Below are positions 15,672-24,852 of a stretch of 64,000 bases of DNA, one piece after another. Positions within the stretch are counted from its first letter, which is position 1; each line of letters starts with the position of its first letter. The stretch is from contig NZ_LT721901.1 in NCBI RefSeq assembly GCF_900157375.1, positions 4,793,685 to 4,857,684 on the forward strand. Direction: 5' to 3'. This stretch comes from Mycobacterium rhizamassiliense. GTDB taxonomy: Bacteria > Actinomycetota > Actinomycetes > Mycobacteriales > Mycobacteriaceae. Position numbers and translations under genes: made by a program. The notes under the pieces were generated by a model. That model had not been told where the DNA came from and did no database searches. It was given only the letters and a program-made list of their open reading frames with translations.

Positions 15672-16612
15672 AACCCTCTCTAACGCTGCAGGTTCCGGAT
15701 CTATCCGGCAGGTTCGCCGTCGTCACCGGTGCCAACAGCGGTTTGGGTTTCGGCCTGACGAAACGCCTCGCCGCCGCCGGCGCTGATGTCGTCATGGCGA
15801 TACGAAGCAGGCCCAAGGGCGAAGCGGCGATCGCCGAGATCCGGCGCGAGGTGCCGGCGGCGAAGCTGAGCATCCGGCAGCTGGACCTGTCGTCGCTGCA
15901 AAGCGTGTCGGCCCTGGGCGACCAGCTAGGCGCGGAGGGCCGGCCGATCGACATCTTGATCAACAACGCCGGGATCATGACTCCCCCGCAACGCCAGCAG
16001 ACCGATGACGGCTTCGAGTTGCAGTTCGGCGCCAACCATTTGGGGCACTTCGCGTTGACCGGACGCCTGCTGCCGCTGCTGCGCGCGGCCGAGTCCGCCC
16101 GCGTGGTCACCGTGAGCAGCCTCGCCGCCACGCAGGGGAAGATTGAATTCGGCGATCCCAATGCCGAACGCGGCTACAAGCCCATGTACTCCTACGGGAT
16201 CGCCAAACTCGCGCAGCTGATGTTCGCGGTCGAGTTGGACCGGCGCAGCCGCCTCGGTGGCTGGGGGCTGATGTCCAACGCCGCGCATCCCGGGCTGACC
16301 AAGACGAATCTGCTCAGCGGCGCGTCCTACGGTCGCGAAAAGCCAACGCTGCAGGCGCGACTCACGCGGCTGACCTGGCGACTGCTGCCGTTCATGTGGC
16401 TCGACGTCGACGAAGGCATCAAGCCGACGCTGTACGCGGCGGTGTCGCCGGATGCCGAGGGCGCCAAATACTACGGCCCGCGCGGCTTCTACGAAACCGT
16501 GGGGGGCGGAGTCACTTTCGCCGGCGTTGCCCGGTTGGCTCGCAGCGAGACCGACATGACGAAGCTTTGGCAGCTCTCCGAACAACTCACCGGTGTCACT
16601 TACCTTGACTGA
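15665..16612 (+). CDS. SDR family oxidoreductase (retinol dehydrogenase-like)
   Basis: A 315-residue SDR of the retinol-dehydrogenase/protochlorophyllide-reductase-like group. It shows VTGANSGLGFGLTKRLAAAGADVVMA (nucleotide binding), ILINNAGIM, catalytic Ser in VVTVSSLAA and Y-G-I-A-K as the active-site pair. The start lies inside the end of the P450 gene (overlap of seven bases), so the two are translated together. A P450 followed by an SDR and a carboxylic acid reductase suggests alcohol/aldehyde interconversion of a hydroxylated lipophilic compound. Confidence 0.88.
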   Translation: MVKPSLTLQVPDLSGRFAVVTGANSGLGFGLTKRLAAAGADVVMAIRSRPKGEAAIAEIRREVPAAKLSIRQLDLSSLQSVSALGDQLGAEGRPIDILINNAGIMTPPQRQQTDDGFELQFGANHLGHFALTGRLLPLLRAAESARVVTVSSLAATQGKIEFGDPNAERGYKPMYSYGIAKLAQLMFAVELDRRSRLGGWGLMSNAAHPGLTKTNLLSGASYGREKPTLQARLTRLTWRLLPFMWLDVDEGIKPTLYAAVSPDAEGAKYYGPRGFYETVGGGVTFAGVARLARSETDMTKLWQLSEQLTGVTYLD

Positions 16613-16646
16613 CTCGAGGCGAGGCACCGACACATGAAGGTGGTGG

Positions 16647-17743
16647 ATGATGGCGTTCGTCGGTCGCTCTGACGTTAAGGATCCCGGTGCCGCGCAAGAT
16701 CAGTGGGAGCGGGTGGCGCGCCGGCGGGAGCGTTTGTACGCCGAGGACGAGCAGTTCCAGATCACCCGGCCCGATGACCAGATCGCCGCGGCGGCACGCG
16801 CGTCGGGCCTGCGGATCGCCGAGGTCATGGCGACCGTCCTGCAGGGCTACGCCGACCGGCCTGCGCTGGGACAGCGTGTCCGTGAGATCAGCACCGATCC
16901 CGGCACCGGGCGTGCGTCGCTGCGCTTCCTGCCGCAGTTCGAAACCATCACCTATACGGATCTGTGGGCGCGGGTGCAGGGGCTGGCCGCCGACTGGCAC
17001 CAGCACGAGCAGCATCCGGTGCGCACCGGAGACTTCGTGTGCGTGCTGGGATTCGCCAGCATCGACTACACGGCCATCGAATGCGCGTGCATTCACCTGG
17101 GCGCGGTGGTGGTGCCCCTGCAGACCAGCGCGCCGGCCAGCCAGCACGCGCCGATCCTGACCGAGACGCAGCCCCGGATCTTCGCCGTCGGCATCGACAA
17201 CCTCGAGAACGCGGTCGAGGCCACCCTGATCGGCACGGCCCCGCAACGCCTCATCGTCTTCGACTACGAACCCCGCGACGACGACCAGCGCGCCGCCTAC
17301 GAGGCGGCATGCGCGCGATTGGCCGCGGCGGACAGCGCGCTGACCATCGAAACAATCGACGACGTTGTCGCGCATGGGGTTTCGTTGCCTCCCCCGCCGC
17401 TGCATGTCGCGCCGGCCGGCGAGGACCCGCTGGCCTGGGTGTTCTACACGTCGGGCAGCACCGGCACGCCCAAGGGCGCGATGTTCACCGAGAGCCTGTG
17501 CATCGGCACCTGGCTCGCGCAATCCGACCAACCGGTCATCACGTTGAGCTACATGCCGATGAGCCACCTGATCGGCTATGGCTACGTGATCCTGACCCTG
17601 GCGAACGGTGGCACCAGCTACTTCGCCGCCAAGAGCGATCTGTCGACACTGTTCGAGGACCTGGCGCTGGTGCGCCCCACCTCGCTGAGCCTGGTGCCGA
17701 GGGTGTGCGAGATGTTCTATCACCACTATCAGCGCGAGCTAGA
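16647..17743 (+). pseudogene. car: Carboxylic acid reductase, 5' part, interrupted by IS
   Basis: The 5' part of an ATP/NADPH-dependent carboxylic acid reductase of the FadD9/Car type. It codes for the N-terminal lobe of the adenylation domain: YADRPALGQRVREIS near residue 70, the phosphate-binding loop VFYTSGSTGTPKGAMFTE, and FAAKSDLSTLFEDLALVRPTSL. The frame runs into the IS at residue 366 (QREL) and would stop at 17843 after 33 foreign residues. Joining 17743 to 18859 restores a 1,162-aa protein, the normal length of the family. Without its C-lobe, carrier and reductase domains this fragment should be inactive. Confidence 0.92.
17738..17743. repeat. IS target-site duplication, left copy
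   Basis: GCTAGA, identical to 18853-18858. It contains the CTAG core known for IS481-type insertion (NCTAGN). Confidence 0.9.
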
Positions 17744-18737
17744 TGTGATGTCCAGGGAGGTTGGTCAGTCGGGTGACCGGTGGCTGGCCTCCGAGGGCGG
17801 AGTGGGCTCGGTGGTGATTGTAGGAGTGCAGCCAGCCGGGTAGAGCGTCGTTGCGGTGTTCGGTTGATTCGTAGAGTCGGGCGTAGGCCCAGCCGTCGGC
17901 AAGAGTGCGGTGGAATCGCTCGACTTTGCCGTTCGTCTGGGGCCGGTAGGCGCGGGTTCGCTTGGCGGTGATGCCCAATTCGGTGCAGGCGTCACGCCAG
18001 GCGTAGGACCGGTAGGCCGAGCCGTTGTCGGACAAGACCCTTTCGACGGTGACCCCATGATCGGCAAACCACGCGATGGCACGTCGGAGCACGCCGATGG
18101 CGGTGGAGGCTTTTTCATCGGTGCATATTTCGGCGTATGCCACGCGGGAATGATCGTCGATGACGGTGTGTAAGAACGCTATTCCGATTCTGGGTTGATA
18201 TCGCTTGTTGCGTTCGCCGGTGCGGCGGGCGGTCTGGCGGGCGTTGCGTCTGCTTTGTTGGCGACTCATGAACTTGTGACCCCCACCGTCGGGGATGTTG
18301 GCGAACTTGGTGACATCGACATGGATCAATGAACCCGGATAGGCATGCTCGTAGCGGCGCAGCGGTTCGCCGGTGACGCGATCGATGTGCGAGAGCCGGT
18401 TGATTCGGCAGCGGGTCAGCACGGCGTGCACGGTCGAGGCCGCCATGCCGAGTTGACCAGCGATCTGAACTGGCCCCAGTCGCTTGCGCCACCGTAGTTT
18501 CACGATTCGCCGCATCAGCTGAACATTGGTTTTGGTCGGGCTGCGATGCGGCCTTGAACTGCGGTCGAGCATGCCGGCAGGCCCCTCGGTGCGGTATCGG
18601 ACGGCCCACTTTTTGGCCGTTCGTTCCGCGACCATGAACATCTTGGCCGCTGCGGCGTAGGTCCAACCCTGCTCGACGACGAGCTGGGCAAGCCTCAAAC
18701 GGGCGCGCGGGGTCAATGCAGCGTTAACGTGGGACAC
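17739..18737 (-). CDS. IS481-family DDE transposase
   Basis: A 332-residue transposase. The N-terminal helix-turn-helix region covers LRLAQLVVEQGWTYAAAAKMF and a second HTH around VQIAGQLGMAASTVHAVL. The rve integrase core carries the DDE residues: Asp in SLIHVDVTKF, Asp in ERVLSDNGSAY, Glu in TNGKVERFHRTL. GTG at 18737 has a clear AGGAGG a few bases upstream. The element itself supplies no stop codon: the last codons cross the IS end and TAG is read at 17741-17739, inside the target duplication. Confidence 0.93.
   Translation of the reverse strand: MSHVNAALTPRARLRLAQLVVEQGWTYAAAAKMFMVAERTAKKWAVRYRTEGPAGMLDRSSRPHRSPTKTNVQLMRRIVKLRWRKRLGPVQIAGQLGMAASTVHAVLTRCRINRLSHIDRVTGEPLRRYEHAYPGSLIHVDVTKFANIPDGGGHKFMSRQQSRRNARQTARRTGERNKRYQPRIGIAFLHTVIDDHSRVAYAEICTDEKASTAIGVLRRAIAWFADHGVTVERVLSDNGSAYRSYAWRDACTELGITAKRTRAYRPQTNGKVERFHRTLADGWAYARLYESTEHRNDALPGWLHSYNHHRAHSALGGQPPVTRLTNLPGHHI
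17744..17763. repeat. IS left terminal inverted repeat
   Basis: TGTGATGTCCAGGGAGGTTG, exact complement of the right end at 18833-18852. Confidence 0.93.
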
Positions 18738-18832
18738 GAAGGCCTCCTGGTTGGTGAAGCGGTTTCTAGACAGCTCCACTTCACAACCGGAGGCCTTCAC
18801 CTGTCACACAGGCTCACCGACACCGAACGGGA

Positions 18833-18852
18833 CAACCTCCCTGGACATCACA
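18833..18852. repeat. IS right terminal inverted repeat
   Basis: CAACCTCCCTGGACATCACA, exact complement of the left end. Confidence 0.93.
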
Positions 18853-18858
18853 GCTAGA
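18853..18858. repeat. IS target-site duplication, right copy
   Basis: GCTAGA, the second copy of the 6-bp target repeat. Confidence 0.9.
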
Positions 18859-21250
18859 CCGCCACACGCATTCGGACGATGCTGCCCCCGAACTCGTCAC
18901 GGCGATCCGCGAACGGATTCTGGGCGGCCGGGTGCTGGCGGTGGGCTGTGGTTCGGCCGCGTTGTCCCCGGAGATCAAGGCCTTCATGGAGGACGTGCTG
19001 GACCAGCACCTGCTGATCGGCTACTCGTCCACCGAGATCGCCGGTGGCATGATCGTGGCCGACGAGCACGTGCTGCGTCCGCCGGTGATCGACTACAAGC
19101 TGCTCGACGTTCCCGATCTGGGCTACTTCAATACCGACAAGCCCTATCCGCGTGGGGAATTGGCGGTCAAGTCGGCCAGGTTCATGGCCGGCTACTACAA
19201 CCGGCCGGACCTGACGGCGACGATGTTCGACGAGGACGGCTACTACAAGACTGGCGACATCATGGCCGAGGTCGGGCCGGATCAGTTGCGCTACGTCGAT
19301 CGCCGCAACAACGTGATCAAGCTGTCGCAAGGCGAATTCGTCGCGGTCTCCCGGCTGGAAGCCCTGTACTCGACCAGCCCGCTGATCCACCAGATCTACA
19401 TCTACGGCAGCAGCGAACGCTCCTTCCTGCTCGCCGTCGTCGTCCCGACCGAAGGCGGAACGGACGCCTCCGCGATCGCCGAGTCGCTGCGACAGGTCGC
19501 CCGCGAAAACCAGCTCAACGGCTACGAGATCCCGCGCGACTTCCTCATCGAGACCGAGCCGTTCAGCCTCGCTAATGGGCTGCTGTCGGGGGTGGGAAAG
19601 TTCCTGCGCCCCAAGCTCAAAGCCCGCTACGGCGATCGACTCGAAGAGCTCTACGCCACTATGGCCGACCAGCAGCTGGGTCAGCTCCGCACGCTGCGCA
19701 CCGGCGGCGCCGATCAGCCGGTGCTGGCGACCATCACCAAGGCCGTGCAGGCCACCCTCGGCGTGCCCGCCGCGGACGTATCGCCCGAGGCGCGGTTCAT
19801 CGACCTGGGCGGCGATTCGCTTTCCGCACTGACCTTTTCGACGCTGCTCGCCGACATCTACGGTGTCGAGGTCCCGGTCGGCGTCGTGGTGGACCCGACC
19901 GGTGACCTGCTCGCCATCGCCGGCCACATCGAACGGCATCGCGACTCCGACAAACCGAGCTTCGCGTCGGTGCACGGCACGGACGGTGTCGAAGTCCACG
20001 CCGCGGACCTGACGCTGGACAAGTTCATCGAGGACGACCTCCTGCGGACCGCGATGACCCTGCCCGCGCCGACCCGTGAGGTGCGCACGGTGCTGCTCAC
20101 CGGCGCGACGGGCTTCCTGGGGCGGTTCCTCGGCATGGAATGGCTGCAGCAGCTCGCCGACGCGGGCGGCACCCTGGTGTGCCTGACGCGGGGTGCGGAC
20201 GCGACCGCCGCGCGGCAGCGCATCGAGGCCGTGCTGGCCTCCGACCCCGAGCTGCTCGAGCGCTTCCGGACGTTGGGCGAGGGCCACCTGGAGGTGATAG
20301 CCGGCGACATCGGCGAGCCCCGGTTCGGGCTCGATGCGCAGGCCTGGGAGCGGCTGACCCAGACCGTGGACCTGATCGTGCACCCGGCCGCCCACGTCAA
20401 CCACGTCCTGCCCTATCGCCAGCTGTTCGCCGCGAACGTCGCGGGAACCGCCGAGGTGATCCGGCTGGCGATCACGGCCAGGCTCAAGCCCGTTCACTAC
20501 ATCTCCACGATGGGCGTCAGCGCCGTGGCACACCAGCTCGTCGACGAGGACACCGACATCCGCCGCAGCGTGCCCGCCTGCGTCGTCGACGAGAGCTACG
20601 CCAACGGGTACGGGATCAGCAAGTGGGCCGGCGAGGTGCTGATGCGCGAGGCGCACGACGTGTGCGGGCTACCCGTCGCGGTGTTCCGGCCCGGCATGAT
20701 CCTGGCCGACACCCGTTACACCGAACAGCTCAACGTGCCAGACATTTTCACGCGATTGCTGTTCAGTCTGGTCGCCACCGGTGTCGCGCCGCGGTCGTTC
20801 TATCACGCCCGCGACGCCAGGCCGCACTACGAGGGCCTGCCGGTGGGCTTCCTCGCCGAAGCGATCGCGGCCATCGGGCCGCGGCACGGCAGCGGTTTTG
20901 ACACCTACAACACCACCAATCCGCACGACGACGGCATTTCGTTGGACACGTTCGTCGACTGGATCATCGCCGCGGGGTATGCGATCGAGAAGATCGACGA
21001 CTACGGCGGCTGGCTGGAGCGATTCGAGACCGCAATGCGCGCCTTGCCGGAACGGCAGCGTGCCCAGTCGGTGCTCGCCGTCCTGGACGTCTACCGTGAA
21101 CCCATGGTGGCCATCGCCGGTTCACCGGTCCCCGGCGCGCAGTTCCAGTCCGCGGTCGAACACTCGGGTCGCGCCATCCCCCATGTCTCGCAGCAATTGA
21201 TCGAGAAGTACCTCGCCGACCTGGAACGCCTCGGCGTGCTCACCCGGTGA
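18859..21250 (+). pseudogene. car: Carboxylic acid reductase, 3' part after IS
   Basis: Residues 367-1162 of the interrupted reductase. It completes the adenylation domain (GYSSTEIAGG, YKTGDIMAEVGPDQL, DRRNNVIKLSQGEFVAVSRLE). Then comes the phosphopantetheinyl carrier domain with the attachment Ser in FIDLGGDSLSAL. The NADPH-dependent reductase domain follows (LLTGATGFLGRFL, ISTMGVSAV, and the Y-x3-K pair in YGISKWAGE). No stop or frameshift other than the IS is present. It has no natural start: the fragment could only be made from an internal GTG/TTG such as 18932, which would lack the substrate-activating lobe. Downstream genes overlap it and may suffer polarity. Confidence 0.92.
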
Positions 21251-21270
21251 TTGGAAACGAAGGGACGACG

Positions 21271-22443
21271 ATGTCCAGCCCAGCCCCCACCCTGTATCCC
21301 GAAGGCGTCATCGGTGCGCCCAAGCATCGCCATGGGCAGGCGGCCTCGTTCAACACCGGCCTGCCGCCCGGCACCGAGGTGTTCTCCGCCGACAACCACA
21401 TCTCGGTGGCCGACGACATCTTCTATGAGCGCTTCCCCGACGACCTCAAAGACCAGGCGCCGCGGATCTGGTACGAGGACGGCGCGTATCTGCTCGGCCA
21501 ACCGGGACAGTCCATGGTGGTCGGCGATTTCAGCGCGGTGCTGATGCAATACGACGACCTGGCCGGGGCGGCCACCAACAACGTCGAGGCCCGGATCCGT
21601 GAGCTTGCCGAGGACGGCGTCGACAGGGAGCTGGCCTTCCCCAACGCGGTCCTCGCGCTGTTCCACCACCCCAACCACGAGATCCGCGAGCGGATCTTCC
21701 GGGTCTACAACGAGCACATCGCCGACGTCCAGGAACGCTCCGACGGCCGTTGCTACGGCGTCGGATTGATCAACTGGTGGGATCCCCGCGGCGCCCGCCG
21801 CACGCTGGCCGAGCTGAAGTCGTTGGGGCTCAGCACTTTTCTGATGCCAATCAGCCCCGGCAACGACGAGAACGGCCAGCCCATCGATTACTCGAGCACC
21901 GCGATGAGCGCCGTGTGGGACGAGATCGAGGAGGCGGGCCTGCCGATCACGCACCACATCGGCGAGAGCCAGCCCAAGTTCCCCAGCGAGGTCAACAGCG
22001 TCGCGGTGGCCATGATGGTCAACATCGACTCGTTCCGGGAGATGTTCTCCAAGTACGTCTTCGGCGGCATCCTCGACCGGCATCGCGGGCTGCGGATCGG
22101 CTGGTTCGAGGGCGGCATAGCCTGGGTGCCCACGGCGCTGCAGGACGCGGAGCACGTCCGGGCCTCGTATGAACACATGCTGGCGCACCAGCCCGAGCAC
22201 GACATCCGCCACTACTGGGACACCCACATGTGCGCCTCGTTCATGGTCGATCCCCTGGGTTTACGCCAGATCGACGAGATCGGGATCGACAAGGTGATGT
22301 GGTCCTCTGACTATCCGCACAACGAAAGCACTTTCGGCTATTCGGAGCGATCGCTGGCCGCCGTCGTCGAGGCCGTGGGACCCGAGGACGCCGTTCGGGT
22401 GGTCGGCGGCAACGTCAAGGAATTCCTGGGGATCTCGGCATGA
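21271..22443 (+). CDS. Amidohydrolase family protein (PF04909-like TIM barrel)
   Basis: A 390-residue metal-dependent hydrolase/decarboxylase of the amidohydrolase_2 type (ACMSD-like TIM barrel). The first metal motif is degenerate (VFSADNHIS). Later blocks are conserved: ITHHIGESQP, GGILDRHRGLRIGWFEGGIAWVP, and VMWSSDYPHNEST with the Asp that binds metal. The ATG at 21271 has GAAGGGA upstream; a GTG at 21247 overlapping the reductase stop is the alternative. Its stop overlaps the next start (ATGA). Reaction unknown; the family includes decarboxylases and C-C or C-N hydrolases. Confidence 0.82.
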   Translation: MSSPAPTLYPEGVIGAPKHRHGQAASFNTGLPPGTEVFSADNHISVADDIFYERFPDDLKDQAPRIWYEDGAYLLGQPGQSMVVGDFSAVLMQYDDLAGAATNNVEARIRELAEDGVDRELAFPNAVLALFHHPNHEIRERIFRVYNEHIADVQERSDGRCYGVGLINWWDPRGARRTLAELKSLGLSTFLMPISPGNDENGQPIDYSSTAMSAVWDEIEEAGLPITHHIGESQPKFPSEVNSVAVAMMVNIDSFREMFSKYVFGGILDRHRGLRIGWFEGGIAWVPTALQDAEHVRASYEHMLAHQPEHDIRHYWDTHMCASFMVDPLGLRQIDEIGIDKVMWSSDYPHNESTFGYSERSLAAVVEAVGPEDAVRVVGGNVKEFLGISA

Positions 22444-23675
22444 CGAACACATTGACTGCGCGGCGCTCGGTCCTGGACGCACCTGACGAGCCGGACTTTG
22501 CCCGCATGCGCACGGAGGTTGGGGCGCGGGTGCGGGCCGCGATGGCCGAACAGGGCGTCGACGCGCTGGTCCTGCTGATGAACGGCTATGTCGGATACGC
22601 GACGGGGGCCAGCTGGCCCCTCGTGGACGCCGGCCTGTCGCATGTCGAGCGTCCGGTCGCGGTGGTGCTCGCCGACGACGAACATCCGCACCTGTTCATG
22701 CCGTTCCGCAGCGGGGCGTCGGCGGAGTTGCCGGTGCCCGCCGATCATGTGCATGGGCCCGCATATCTCGAATTCGACCACGGCGTCGAGCAATTCGCGC
22801 GCAAGCTGACCGATCTGGTCCCGCCGGGGTCCAACATCGCGGTCGACGAGCTCACCGGCGCGATGCGCCGGGCGTCGGCCAAGCTATTTCCGGCCGGCCC
22901 GCCGACGGACGCGGCGATCGTGCTCGGCGCAGCGCAACTGGTGAAAACCCGCGACGAGCTGTCCTGCCTGCGCAAGGCGGCGCGGATCACCGAACAAGCC
23001 ATCGTCGACGTGCAGAAGGCTTTGGCGCCGGGCGTGCGGCAGATCGACCTCTCTGCCACGTTTGTGCGGCGCGCCTTCGAGCTGGGCGCCACCACCAACA
23101 TGCTGGAGGCCATCTGGCAGGTGATGCCGACTTCGCGGGAAGCCGGGGTGTGGACGACGCACGGCGATCTCGCGCTGCCGCTGTTGCCCACCGATCGCGA
23201 ACTGGCCGCCGGTGACGTGTTGTGGACCGACATCAGCATCACCTACCACGGCTACTGCTCGGACTTCGGCCGGACGTGGGTGGTCGGCGAGCAGCCGACG
23301 CCGAAACAGCAGGATCAGTTCCGGCAGTGGCGCGCGGTGCTGGATGCCGTGCTCGGGGTGACCAAAGCCGGTGTGACGTCCGGTGATTTGGCGCGCACGG
23401 CGATCGCGGCCCACGGTGGTCGCAAGCCGTGGCTACCGCACTTCTACCTGGGTCATGGCATCGGCACCTATCCCGCCGAGGCCCCGATGATCGGAACGGA
23501 TCTCGGTCAGGAGTTCGACGACAGCTTCGTCTTCCCGGTCGGAATGGTTCTGGTGCTGGAGCCGGTGATGTGGGAGGACGGAACGGGAGGTTATCGCAGT
23601 GAGGAGATCGTGGTGATCACCGAAGACGGCTACGCGCCGATTACCGACTACCCCTATACGCCTTATGGCGACTGA
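22440..23675 (+). CDS. M24 family metallopeptidase / creatinase-like hydrolase
   Basis: A 411-residue pita-bread-fold protein. The creatinase N-terminal domain (about 25-170) contains LLMNGYVGYATGASWP; the catalytic domain (about 180-405) has LWTDISITYHGYCSDFGRTW with the metal Asp pair, LGHGIGTYPAEAP with a metal His, and VLVLEPVMWEDG and GYRSEEIVVITEDG with the metal Glu residues. It would hydrolyse a Xaa-Pro bond or a related C-N bond. It is coupled to the amidohydrolase by ATGA and to the next M24 gene by an 11-base overlap. Confidence 0.85.
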   Translation: MTNTLTARRSVLDAPDEPDFARMRTEVGARVRAAMAEQGVDALVLLMNGYVGYATGASWPLVDAGLSHVERPVAVVLADDEHPHLFMPFRSGASAELPVPADHVHGPAYLEFDHGVEQFARKLTDLVPPGSNIAVDELTGAMRRASAKLFPAGPPTDAAIVLGAAQLVKTRDELSCLRKAARITEQAIVDVQKALAPGVRQIDLSATFVRRAFELGATTNMLEAIWQVMPTSREAGVWTTHGDLALPLLPTDRELAAGDVLWTDISITYHGYCSDFGRTWVVGEQPTPKQQDQFRQWRAVLDAVLGVTKAGVTSGDLARTAIAAHGGRKPWLPHFYLGHGIGTYPAEAPMIGTDLGQEFDDSFVFPVGMVLVLEPVMWEDGTGGYRSEEIVVITEDGYAPITDYPYTPYGD

Positions 23676-24777
23676 GGTTCTGCCCGACACCCGGGCACTG
23701 CGATCGGGGCGCCGGGACCGGGCGCTGGCCGAAATGGACAAGCACGGCCTGGACATCCTGGTGTTGGGCCGGCAGGCCAACATTCGCTATGTCACCGGCG
23801 CACCGCAGCTGTGGATAGCCGGGACCCGGCCATTCGGACCGATGTGTGTGCTGGTGCGCGCGACCGGGGACATCTACCTCAACAGCACCGACGACGAGGG
23901 CGTCCCGGAGGAGATCGACCACGATCACCTCTACGGGTTGGCCTGGAATCCGATGACGCTGATCGACGTGCTGAAGAAGGTCGACGGCGCCGAGGCGGCG
24001 ATGCGGGTCGGAACCGACGCGATCACACCGACTTTCGCCGCGCTGCTGCCCGAGGCATTCCCGAATGCCGAACTCGTCGACGCAGAACCGGCGATGCGGG
24101 CCGCGCGGCGCATCAAGACGCCCGATGAAATCGCCGCGATGGACAGTGCGTTGCGGATCGCCGAGCACGGGCTCGCCACCGCCGTGGGCCAATTGGCGCC
24201 TGGCGTGTCGGAGCGGACGCTGGCCGGGGTCATGATGGAGGCAATGGCCGCGGGCGGGGTGAGCACGCCCGCCACCCAGGACGCCGCGTGGGTGACATCG
24301 CGTGAACAGCCGTGGCACCGTGGTGGGGCCGAGGCCCGGCCGGGCGACCTCGTCGCGTTCGCCGCCGGCGCGCTGGCGAATGGCTATGTCGCCGAGGTGG
24401 GCCGAACCTGGCCGGTCGGTGACGTCAGCGGCGACACCCGCAAGCTGTTCGCACGGTCAAACGCGCTGTACGACAAGATGCTTGCCGCGTGCCGTCCGGG
24501 CGCATCGACGCGCGATCTGCTCGCCGCCTACGAGGCGGCCGGGGAGCCGGTGCCCCCGATGCCCGTGGCGCACGGGCTCGGGCTCGGTTTTGACCCGCCC
24601 GTGGTCTCCGAAACGCTCTTGGCCGCCGGTGAACTCGACCAACTCGAAGCCGGGATGGTGTTGGCGCTCACCGGATACGTGTGGCGGCAAGGCATCGGCG
24701 CGGTGTTCCGGCGCGACACCGTCCATGTCACTGCTGATGGTGTGGACGTGCTGACCGGCAGCCCTTCGTATTGCTGA
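23665..24777 (+). CDS. Second M24 family protein, partner of the preceding gene
   Basis: A 370-residue paralogue of the previous gene with the same two-domain creatinase/M24 layout: QANIRYVTGAPQLW in the N-terminal domain, LVAFAAGALANGYVAEVGRTWPVG and PVAHGLGLGFDPPVVSE in the C-terminal domain. Some metal positions look altered: the first Asp pair region reads VAFAAG where the partner has WTDIS. It may therefore be a regulatory or weakly active subunit of a heteromer. The 11-base overlap with the upstream gene supports joint action. Last gene of the operon. Confidence 0.78.
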   Translation: MATEVLPDTRALRSGRRDRALAEMDKHGLDILVLGRQANIRYVTGAPQLWIAGTRPFGPMCVLVRATGDIYLNSTDDEGVPEEIDHDHLYGLAWNPMTLIDVLKKVDGAEAAMRVGTDAITPTFAALLPEAFPNAELVDAEPAMRAARRIKTPDEIAAMDSALRIAEHGLATAVGQLAPGVSERTLAGVMMEAMAAGGVSTPATQDAAWVTSREQPWHRGGAEARPGDLVAFAAGALANGYVAEVGRTWPVGDVSGDTRKLFARSNALYDKMLAACRPGASTRDLLAAYEAAGEPVPPMPVAHGLGLGFDPPVVSETLLAAGELDQLEAGMVLALTGYVWRQGIGAVFRRDTVHVTADGVDVLTGSPSYC

Positions 24778-24852
24778 AACTAATTGCGCGAGTGTGCATC
24801 TAGGGCGATTTTGACGGCGGTTTTTGTCGGTGGGCGCCGATAGTTTCGGGGT

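Larger units (their letters stand above)
17744..18852 (-). mobile_element. Complete IS481-family insertion sequence
   Basis: A 1,109-bp element. Its ends are perfect 20-bp inverted repeats beginning TGTGATGTCC (17744-17763 and the complement at 18833-18852). It is flanked by 6-bp direct repeats GCTAGA and encodes one transposase on the minus strand. All features fit the IS481 family: size, TGT...ACA ends, single DDE transposase, CTAG target. Intact ends and an otherwise intact interrupted gene point to a recent insertion. Confidence 0.95.

Noticed and set aside
17764..17843. Extension of the reductase N-terminal fragment into the IS as a real C-terminus
   Set aside because: The 33 codons are read from the IS on the wrong strand and end at a chance stop; no functional meaning.
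18854..20656. A 600-codon minus-strand frame opposite the reductase 3' part
   Set aside because: Antisense shadow of the carboxylic acid reductase; composition dominated by His/Arg/Asp/Val without motifs.
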